A DNA stretch of 64,000 nucleotides from Pseudopithomyces maydicus (Eukaryota > Ascomycota > Dothideomycetes > Pleosporales > Didymosphaeriaceae): contig JANTUC010000003.1 in the NCBI GenBank assembly GCA_026873275.1, positions 2,790,001-2,854,000 of the forward strand, read 5' to 3'. This document shows positions 56,195 through 64,000 of this stretch, piece after piece; position 1 is the stretch's first letter; the number at the start of each line of letters is the position of its first letter. The notes under the pieces were generated by a model. The model searched no databases. It saw nothing but the letters and a program-made list of their open reading frames with translations, and was not told the DNA's origin. The position numbers and the translations under genes were made by a program.

Positions 56195-58402
56195 ATGGCG
56201 CCATTATTCGCAACGCCCGTCGAGCGCCTTGCGAGCTTCTTCGACCCCACTCAGCCTCGTCAGACATACGACGATGCCGAAATCCACGAGATAACAAACT
56301 TGCTCCATCAATGCGCTCACCCTGGTTGCAGATCCCCCAGGACCTACATCATTCTACGCACGATCGGGCAGCTCGATCTCCTGGAAAGATGTCTGCAAGA
56401 AGGCTTCAATGACATATGGTTTCCAGTTGAGGCTAAGGGCCTCCCCAACTTCATAAAACCATCCATCAAAACAAAGTTTGTGCAAGCGCAACAGGTGGTT
56501 TTAACAAAATCTTTGGATTTGGAACATGGAGAGCACCGCCATTTCACACCAGGAGAGCTGCTTCCTTTCGACATAGTATCTAGGCTTGGTAGCGGATCCT
56601 TTGGCCAAGTCGACAAGATTGTTAGCAAGGTCAGCTTTCGCCAGTACGCTTTGAAACGAATCAGACGGCGTGCCGCGTTTGGAAATGATTCGAGGCAAGC
56701 GCTGGCAAGATTCAAGAGTGAGATCTCAATCATCAAAGGTCTCGAACACGACCACATCATCCAGTACGTCGGCAGCTACACCGATAAGACTTTTCTGGGT
56801 ATCGTCATGAATCCGGTCGCGGAAACCGATCTTGCAACCTTCATGCATAACACTGCTATGCACGTGGAAGCGACTTGGGCGAGGAGCGGAAGACCTCCGG
56901 GGGCTTCTGTGAATGACGTATCCCCGGCAGCTAGTATGAGCTCAAGTCTTCGATCTTACTTCGGGTGCTTGGCAGCTGCTTTGGTTTATCTGCACGACAG
57001 ATCGATTCGACATAAGGACATCAAGCCCCAGAATATACTCGTCCATAATGGAACCGTCATCCTAACCGACTTCGGTCTATCACACGACTTCGCGGACGAT
57101 GTGGGAAGTACAACCTCTGGACCTACACCCGCATCTCCACGGTACAGTCCACCAGAAGTCGCGGCTCATGAGGCTCGAAACACATCCGCCGATATTTGGT
57201 CACTCGGCTGTGTCTTCTTTGAGATGGCTGCGGCGCTGCGAGGCTTCAACATAGACTGGGTTAAGAGCTATTTCAACTCTTTCTATAGCATGTCTCCTTA
57301 TTTTCATGCTAATCCCGGGGCAACGACTCATCTTCTTCGTGAGTGGTATGCGTTTGGGCCAGCGAAAGATACGAAACCTTTGCTTTGGATAGGAAGCATG
57401 CTGCAAGCCGAACGTATGCTGAGACCCACCGCTGCGGAGGTCCTCGATTCAATCACATCGTCCAGCAACCCGGAAGATACGGCGACATCTTTCTGTGGGA
57501 TATGCTGCCTACCAAGCTATGAGAGCGATTCCTGCGACAGCCTTGTAGATGAGCCCCCTGACTACAGTACTTCCGCTCGTCCAGCAGCTGCTAGTTTCAG
57601 GCCTCGGTTTGAGGGTTCAGAATCCATAAGCTACCGAGACGATCAACGGGTCCGCAGTTCCACATTGTCGACTCCACATACTTCAGACCCATTCTGGGCT
57701 TCCATTTCAAATCTTAACCAGATTCCTCAACAACCTGTTGATTCCACTATATGGAATCATACCTCGATTCCAATAAGAGAAGCGGTGTCGGACGAGACAG
57801 CCCACCAGCAGAACCCACCGCCGCCCTACGCCGATATTATAACTAATACCCTGCGTGGTATGCAGAGCCCTGAAATTCAATCCTATGATATTGCACGTCT
57901 AAATGAGGACGATCGAAGTCGGCTTCAGGAGCAATTGTACCAACAATATCAGTCACTAGAGATCCAATCGAAGGCGCTAAGACAACAGCTCACTGCGCAG
58001 CTCAACGCACAGAACCGTGCCGAACAGTCCCAGCCTTCTCCCCAGATCGAGTCCAATGTTTCTGAACCCCCAGCTCCTGGAGTACGGAGCGAGACCAAGA
58101 AAAGGTCGGTTGAATTTCTCGAAAAGTTGGAAGAGGAAGCCGCTCGCCAAAGGAGCAACACAACGACTACCAAAGAAGCAAAGGAGGAAAGCAAGAATGA
58201 GAGATTGAAGAGAATAGAAGCAGAAAGGAAGGTGAAACTTGATGACTTGAAGAAATTTGCATCTAGATTCGAACTTCATACCCCTGTGCCAAAGGATTTG
58301 ATCTCGATTTTAGCTAAGGGCGAGGAGAAGCAGAAGGAGATAGTATTGAAGGGCTTGCAGGCTCATCATGAGTACAGGAAAAGGCAAGATGGGAGCAAGT
58401 AG
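56195..58402 (+). CDS. Serine/threonine protein kinase with C-terminal coiled coil
   Basis: Single exon, 735 residues. Seen: an N-terminal fungal-specific region (1-125, with CAHPGCRSPRTYIILRTIGQ); kinase domain with the glycine loop GSGSFGQV (132-139), ATP lysine K154 (YALKRI), helix-C Glu about 176, catalytic loop HKDIKPQN (273-280, HKD in place of HRD), DFG 292-294, SPPE 318-321 in place of APE, and DIWSLGCVFFE. The linker to about 590 is Ser/Pro-rich; the last 150 residues form a charged coiled coil (LQEQLYQQYQSLEIQSKALR onward). All residues needed for activity are present; HKD retains the catalytic Asp. This fungal kinase subfamily is expanded in ascomycetes and mostly unstudied. Neighbouring genes give no clue to its substrate. 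Confidence 0.92.
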   Translation: MAPLFATPVERLASFFDPTQPRQTYDDAEIHEITNLLHQCAHPGCRSPRTYIILRTIGQLDLLERCLQEGFNDIWFPVEAKGLPNFIKPSIKTKFVQAQQVVLTKSLDLEHGEHRHFTPGELLPFDIVSRLGSGSFGQVDKIVSKVSFRQYALKRIRRRAAFGNDSRQALARFKSEISIIKGLEHDHIIQYVGSYTDKTFLGIVMNPVAETDLATFMHNTAMHVEATWARSGRPPGASVNDVSPAASMSSSLRSYFGCLAAALVYLHDRSIRHKDIKPQNILVHNGTVILTDFGLSHDFADDVGSTTSGPTPASPRYSPPEVAAHEARNTSADIWSLGCVFFEMAAALRGFNIDWVKSYFNSFYSMSPYFHANPGATTHLLREWYAFGPAKDTKPLLWIGSMLQAERMLRPTAAEVLDSITSSSNPEDTATSFCGICCLPSYESDSCDSLVDEPPDYSTSARPAAASFRPRFEGSESISYRDDQRVRSSTLSTPHTSDPFWASISNLNQIPQQPVDSTIWNHTSIPIREAVSDETAHQQNPPPPYADIITNTLRGMQSPEIQSYDIARLNEDDRSRLQEQLYQQYQSLEIQSKALRQQLTAQLNAQNRAEQSQPSPQIESNVSEPPAPGVRSETKKRSVEFLEKLEEEAARQRSNTTTTKEAKEESKNERLKRIEAERKVKLDDLKKFASRFELHTPVPKDLISILAKGEEKQKEIVLKGLQAHHEYRKRQDGSK

Positions 58403-59087
58403 TGTCCAGGGGAGTAGGAATTGTAAATTTGATAGTTTATAGTGGGATACGTTCATTGCGCATATTGATGAGCATTTCCAAAGGCATTTTCGAGCGAATA
58501 GTTCAGATATATATATAATCAATTGTATTCAAATGTAATTATATTCTTTTTAACTCTATTTTATGCAAAGTAACCCGCGAAATTGTGTTTCATGGCTAGT
58601 TGGGCCATTGGCGCAGGAAACCAGACGGAGTTCACGAGTGAGGGTTCCGCGGAACCATAATCTTGGCAACCCTTACAAACGTCTCGTGCGACACAACAGT
58701 CGGTCTACAGAACATCTGATGTATCATTGCTACGATCTGTAAGCAGAATGTGCGGAGTGAGAAAAGGCTTAAATTCAGGATTGTTAAAAGCTTCAAGCTT
58801 CGTGACGTGCGCTGGACAGTAACTGTGGCTCACCGCAGTGCGGAGTCATCACATAAACACATTACGAACATTCCAGTCGAAGTTTCATAAGCAGGGTCTG
58901 TGGAAAACACACAGGTTAGATGGGGTGATACTGAGACGAAATGTGAGCTCAATGGGTGTATATATTCTTGAACGTTCCGCATTGCAACTATATACACAAT
59001 CAAGCCATCAGATACAGTTCTTTAGCACAGAAACTCCAATTAAATCCATAATAAGATCTTCTCAACAAAGAAAAAGACCACTTCATC
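58403..59087. other. Intergenic, GST promoter side
   Basis: AT-rich directly after the kinase gene. A plus-strand frame beginning at 58838 overlaps the GST first exon in another phase and is not thought to be real. Confidence 0.45.
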
Positions 59088-60125
59088 ATGCGTATCAAGA
59101 CCAATATCACACTCTACACCGAAGGCACCCCCAACGGCCTCAAAGCTTCGATCGTCTTGGAAGAGCTTGGTCTCGAATACAAGGTATAATCAAGGAGACC
59201 CTACGCCTCACTTCAAGCACTGACATGATTTCTAGGTTGTACCGTTGGACTTCAACAAGCACGAGCAAAAGGAACCCTGGTTCCTTCAGATCAACCCCAA
59301 CGGCCGCATCCCCGCCCTAACCGATAAAGACGAGTCCGGCCGGGAGATCAAGATCTTCGAGAGCGGTGCTATACTCCAGTATATTGTCGCCACCTACGAC
59401 AAGGATCACAAGATCTCGTTTCCATACGGTACTAAGGAGCACTGGGAGACAGTCAGCTGGGTACGTCTACCTTCCCACTTGTTCTTACAGCGACTTGTAC
59501 CTGAGAATCAGATGATGCTAACACGTTAACAGCTTATGTGGCAGATGTCTGGTTTGGGACCGATGCAGGGACAAGCAAATCACTTCACCCGTGAGTTTAA
59601 GTTTCTGCAACATGGCTGGTTGGGAAATAGCAGCAAATTTGCTGATCCATGCAATAGGGTATGCCCCTGAGAAGCTCAAGTACCCCATCGACCGCTACGT
59701 GAATGAAACCCACCGTCTCTACCGCACACTCGATCAACAGCTCGCCAAGAACGGCACGGGATTCGTCGTGGGTGACCGCGTTTCCGTTGTCGATATTGCG
59801 ATTTGGCCGTGGGTTGCTGCACATAGTACGTTAAATTTTCTTTTTTCTCCCTCATCTCTCTTCTCAATGGTGTGTTTTCCCTGCTAACGCATAGATACCT
59901 TCAGACTACTCTGGAATTTCTTCTATCGAAAAATACCCCGCGATCAAGAAATGGCTCAAGGAGCTTCTCCAACGCCCTGGCTTTGAGGCCGGGCGAAATG
60001 TCCCAAGGCCACATTTTCATATCACGTTGAATGAGGCGTCGGAAGAAGAGATGAGTAAGGTGGCGCAGGCGACTGGGAAATGGCAGATTGAGGCGAGGGA
60101 GAGGGAAGCTGGGTTGCAAGGGTGA
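59088..60125 (+). CDS. Glutathione S-transferase, Ure2p-like
   Basis: Five exons: 59088-59183, 59236-59460, 59533-59590, 59658-59825 and 59905-60125, 255 residues; every junction keeps the frame. Seen: thioredoxin-fold N domain with ITLYTEGTPNGLKASIVLEE, LQINPNGRIPALTD (cis-Pro) and IFESGAILQYI (the ES glutathione-contact pair), then an all-helical C domain with MWQMSGLGPMQGQ, YVNETHRLYRTLDQQLAK and VSVVDIAIWPWV (the N-capping-box Asp). These features match fungal Ure2-like GSTs, which conjugate glutathione to electrophiles or reduce disulfides in the cytosol. The catalytic residue is not the Tyr of alpha/mu types. The last exon turns to G-ending codons (EREAGLQG). Confidence 0.94.
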
Positions 60126-60503
60126 ATAAGAAGGTGGGGCTGGATGTGATGTGTTTTTGGAGTCTTGGGCTGAGTAAAGGTGCGATTAAGGATACAGTCG
60201 TTACGTGGACAGTTATTATGCAATAGAATTCGTGTGATTTTGTTTGGACATTCGTTTGCAAGACGGGGTCGAGATTAAGTGGTGGAATGACCTCGCCAAT
60301 GGCCAATGCACGAAGCGTTAAGACACAAAGATTTATGTACTCACAGGCAGCTATCTTGGCAAAACATAGAGATAAAATTGGATTGTGAAAGTCTCCGATG
60401 CGGTTTTCCTATATTCCATCAACTTTGTTGATCTAGCAAGCAACGCTAAAGCTATGGGTTTCAATGACGTGTGCGTCGGCTTTTTGGAGTGCAAGCGTTA
60501 CCA
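60126..60503. other. Intergenic, convergent 3' ends
   Basis: 378 bases between the GST and the membrane protein gene; no gene seen. Confidence 0.5.
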
Positions 60504-61756
60504 TCAGCCCAAAATACTGACAAGCTGTAAGATCATAAAAGATTGAATGCCAGTCGCTATAAGAAGAACGAACGTCGCCCATTCGGTCGGCACTGTAAGA
60601 TACAAGGGCGGTGCTGCAACTGTGCAGGCGAGCGCAAATACAGTTGGAATTGCCCAAGTGCTCTTACGCATGCTGGATTTCGACTTCAAAGGAACACTAG
60701 AGATTATTAATGTAAAAGCCTGTGTCATACAACTTTGGATGAGAAACCAGAAGTCTGCGTCTTTTGTGGTTCCAGGTAAATGTTCCGAGTAACGGTAAGC
60801 GAGAGCAAAAGTCCAGACATTTGAAAGGGCGGTCCCGATAAATGTCAACCAAAGGGTTATGGTGAATATCTATCAGTTATAGGTTAGCATAATCCTGTAG
60901 ATAGGTCCAAATTGTACATACCCCAGACTGTGTATCTAAGACGACATTACTGCTTTGGGAAGAGTGTGTTTTCATTGCCTGTTGGATCCGTTGAGCGAGT
61001 TCTGGCCTTGAAAATGTATTAGCATGATCTCCTAAACGTAATTTAGAGACAGACCATTTAGAAACTGTTCTAGGGGATTGTGAGTGCCGATGATATGATT
61101 CAAAGACATTCTCGAGAAGATCCCATCGCCCAGAAAACACTAGTCGATAGTCGGATACTAAAACCCCTGCTGAGGCTGCATCAAGTAATGCACTTTCTAT
61201 ATCAGTAGCTAATTCTGTCACTCTTTCCAGATTATTCAACGTAGGTTGATGTAACTCTTGACCGGCTGTCAACATTTGATTGAGGAACGAGAAGGCCATT
61301 CCCCAATAGTAGAGCATATGCCTTTCCTTCAGATATAGATTGCTAAAGACAGATTGCCCTTTGTTGATGTCTTCAAACTGAGAAGTTATCGTGAGAAGAT
61401 CAGCGAGGTCGTGTCTGGCTTTCTGCTGCGCGGATGCATCGCCCTGATTAAGTTCCCCGTTTGAGATCCGCTTGTACAAATGCTCGCAGTACAGTAAGAG
61501 GAAGCGATCCAATTTCGACAATGCGCGTGCGACAGCATGGAGTTCTTCTTCCGTAAGTGCAGGGCCGTGATTGCTGCTTATTATTGCGCTCGGCCTCTGA
61601 GTGGCTGTACTTGTTAGTTCTTATTGTAAAACTTCGATCAGAGTACGTACTGGGCGATAGCCATCCCACATTTGCTCGTCTGCGGGTGGTTTGCACGGAA
61701 GCCTCCCCATGACTGTAGGATGTAGCCGTGGCCATGCTCGAGAGGTATGGGTGCAT
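60504..61756 (-). CDS. Unrecognised multi-spanning membrane protein
   Basis: Exons 61756-61651, 61604-60922 and 60869-60504, 384 residues with the start at 61756 (MHPYLSS); an in-frame start at 61891 would add 45 residues. I do not recognise the family. Seen: a polar N terminus, a long helical cytosol-like domain (ALTEEELHAVARALSKLDRF, then LTITSQFEDI, ERVTELATDIESALLDAA), and four hydrophobic helices in the last 120 residues (FTITLWLTFIGTAL; FWFLIQSCMTQAFTLIISSV; IPTVFALACTVAAPPLYL; FVLLIATGIQSFMILQLV). Splicing at GTATGT (after QSG) to IFTITLW removes the stop of the first frame, and the acceptor before TTQRPSA keeps phase. The layout resembles fungal proteins with an alpha-helical domain fused to a four-helix membrane part; the role is unknown. 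Confidence 0.7.
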
Positions 61757-63229
61757 TGTAGAAAGACCAGAATTAAAAGAGTTATGAAGTATCAGATCGT
61801 GTGGCTCAATAGAAAAGTTGTAGCTTTTGGCGGTGGCGCAGCTCCCTAGCGGAGGCGCAGCTTGCTGGTTCAAGGAACTATGTACACCCACACGAGCAAA
61901 ATTGTGCTACTTTCTCGGTGCTACTTTCCCAAATACTCATAGATAGCTCGTATAGGTTCAGCTGAGAAGCTGTAAGAGCCTATCAATCCCTTGATACGAA
62001 GTGATGAAACAACATTGGTCCAGGGTTGATTCAAAAAGCATGGGACTCTTTTCCACAATTGTATCACCAACAGTTGGTCATTCCATGATTGATTATGCCC
62101 CACCGACGGTGACACATTCAGCGCATTATAGCCGAATCGCTCTGCTCCTATGTGTCTACTCACCGGCGTTTAGGCACGAAAACGCAAAGAGGCTCAGATC
62201 AACTTTTAACATAAACCCGTGACAGACATCTAATGCCCTTGTTGCATTGCATTTTAGAGTGGAAGTATTGAATGGATGGTTCTCTTGGCATGTCAGGATA
62301 CGCCGCCCTCAATCACCCCTGCAGCCTTATTATATCATCTAACTAGGCCCCCATCCTACTCTTCTTTACATGATCCTTTCAAGCAACCCTTAAAGACCTA
62401 CAGTAAGCATGAAATTATATATTTATAGTATTGTCGTGATGTAGTGGAATAATCGTCGAGTTGCTACTTATTCAACAGTTCAGATGGTACAGTTAAGCGA
62501 AGAACTCTAGATTCTACGACGGGGCAACCCACTATGTAGAATGTATTGCTTACAAGTAATACCACATACGACCATAGGACATTGAAAACTAGGCTTCCCG
62601 TCCGCTCAGCCATATATAAGCAATGTACCGGCGGATTAGTAGTTAGGTGGGTGACCACTAGCGAATCCCCGCTGTTGTATGTTTTTTTGCCTTCTTATCA
62701 TCATCTTACAGATTGAAATGGATAATATAAAATAAGTGGTATTTATTATTAATGCAGAATATTTCTTTTATGATGCCGCTGACGACTTATATAAATTAAA
62801 TTTATAAGTGGTTACAGAATCTATGCTTCTCTTTTATCGGTCTTAAAATTAGGTTTGCCCTTGGTGGCTGGAGTCGGCATGATCTGTACAGGTTTTTACA
62901 ACGGTTAAAAACCTTATTCTACTGCTTCATAAATCGGCAAAGGGAATTAACTACGCCGTGAGAAGTAGGCATAAGGCTTCTTTACATGATTTATCATTCG
63001 TCATTTTGCTAGTGCTGCACTCAATAGATGAATTCGTTCGGAAAAACCATCGAGGTGTCACGCTGAATCACTACATTCCCCCTCTTAAACATTATACCCC
63101 CCTTGAGTCATAAACCCCCAACAACAACGTGCCATTGAAATTCTTCTGTTCTCGCCTAGCCGGATGAACACGTAGTCAGAAGGGTTTCCATGTTTCCCAT
63201 TTGACACCATACCAGCTGGTCATCGATAA
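61757..63229. other. Intergenic, AT-rich, no gene seen
   Basis: An AT-rich stretch with a minus-strand 80-codon frame (61921-62163) of unknown content. A hairpin with 9-bp arms AGGTTTTTA / TAAAAACCT and a 7-base loop lies at about 62889-62914, and a near-palindrome CTTATATAAATTAAATTTAT at about 62787. Confidence 0.5.
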
Positions 63230-64000
63230 TTATAGGCCATCTTTGGTGTGGTCCTTGGTGTCACTTGCGGGGCGAAGACGGAATTCGCACACGTCCTTCC
63301 ACACGACATCAATCCGATAGTTAAACTTCATAACGGCAATTAAAAGCGAGACAATCATGAGGCCAACCACCGGTGCATTTTCCAACGATTTGGATGCGAC
63401 AAGATTTATGAATTTCTGGATATTAGCTCCTGGTTGCCTCTTGCGAGGGTCAAAGATGAGCCCCGGGAATGGTGCGGGCTCCGCACTCATGGAGATACGG
63501 TCCAACCAGAATTGGATGACGCTGGGGTCGGAAGACGTTACAGTCAAGGCTTGACCACGATCGATTGCGGTGAAACTGGCGGTTTGTTCGTCCTCGTTAT
63601 CCATGTTGAAACTCTGTGTACGACTGGCCCACAACTCTCCGTCGGCAGCATTTACCCAGAGGAAGTATAGCGAACCAGAGTCTATTGAGTCGAGATTCTA
63701 TTAGCCTGGTCTGCGAACATGAATGGCGCAAGTCGATACGCGCTCCAAGAAAGAGCGAGTGATATATTTTCAAGGAAGGCCCACTTACAGTATATAGCGC
63801 AGGGACTGGTATCCACCATCAAATGCTGTGGTCCGTCAATGCTGTTCCTGAGGGATCCACTCCTGTACCAGGCATCGCCATCCTGGGTGAAGCAAAAGTA
63901 GGATCCATCCGACCCGCTGCCACTCCAAGTAAGCACAAGCTCCACCCCGGTCTCGCTCACACTTGCTGCGGGACTAGACCGTCCAAAAATGCCGTTACCA
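63230..64000 (-). CDS. Partial gene running off the right edge: protein with C-terminal membrane helix
   Basis: Two exons visible: 64000-63789 (open to the edge) and 63681-63230 (stop); the start lies outside the window. Seen: a beta-rich segment with Trp/Asp-Gly repeats (TWSGSGSDGSYFCFTQDGD, AWYRSG, then LYFLWVNAADGELWASRT across the splice), reminiscent of propeller blades of sialidase- or fucose-lectin-like proteins; then a linker with the signal-like DRISMSAEPAPFPGLIF; a single membrane helix near the end (APVVGLMIVSLLIAVM); and a basic tail. About 220 residues are seen. The propeller reading is tentative. Confidence 0.6.

Noticed and set aside
58838..59320. 160-codon plus-strand frame over the GST start
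   Set aside because: It runs through the first GST intron in another phase; the GST exons explain the locus.
1..64000. tRNA and rRNA genes
   Set aside because: I looked for GGTTCGAATCC-type T-loops and paired arms; the near matches fall inside coding exons or lack acceptor stems.

Overview
The window is nuclear DNA from a filamentous ascomycete, most likely a Dothideomycete of the Capnodiales/Mycosphaerellales type. That class-level guess rests on overall gene style and is inference. The firm evidence is about 22 protein-coding genes on both strands, short GT-AG introns (mostly 50-90 nt), fungal-only families (Zn2Cys6 regulators, fungal MFS transporters, Ure2-like GST) and long gene-free stretches full of microsatellites. 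I recognise no rRNA, tRNA, intact transposon or CRISPR array.

Layout. 1-9.8 kb: a Dabb-domain protein with a very long repeat-filled intron, farnesyltransferase beta subunit (RAM1), a cupin, a monocarboxylate-type MFS transporter and a coiled-coil orphan. 12.2-14.7 kb: a Zn-cluster regulator with a Gln/His/Pro-rich N terminus. 14.7-19.5 kb: a gene-poor microsatellite tract. 19.5-29 kb: aldo-keto reductase, three-unit polyubiquitin, a small NTF2-like protein, GDP-mannose pyrophosphorylase and a 2H phosphoesterase. 30.2-32.8 kb: a tandem pair of cysteine-rich single-pass membrane proteins. 33.3-37.7 kb: a divergent module of a DHA2-type MFS transporter and a Zn2Cys6 regulator sharing a 262-bp promoter. 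38.4-40.3 kb: a 622-residue orphan nuclear-type protein. 41.6-47.8 kb: a fungal transcription-factor-domain protein, a 176-bp tandem duplication, a GT25-like glycosyltransferase and a beta-carbonic anhydrase. 50.4-55 kb: a MACPF-like protein and a WBP2/GRAM-like protein. 56.2-61.8 kb: a protein kinase, a GST and a multi-spanning membrane protein. A partial gene runs off the right edge.

Two window-wide patterns deserve attention. First, nine apparent single-base deletions break six otherwise well-conserved genes; every one is repaired by adding a single base, and four lie in or beside C or G runs. Undercalled bases in the assembly are the simplest explanation. Second, at least seven genes switch sharply from C-ending codons in their 5' and middle parts to G-ending codons in their last exon, and the G-rich strand continues into the 3' flank. 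The same switch occurs at 15.9-16.5 kb and 49.4-50.05 kb, where no gene was recognised.

Functionally, most genes are ordinary housekeeping (prenylation, ubiquitin, nucleotide-sugar supply, CO2 hydration, glutathione chemistry). The linked transporter and regulator look like one drug- or metabolite-export unit. The tandem receptor-like pair, the MACPF-like protein and the SUMO-motif orphan are the least understood products.
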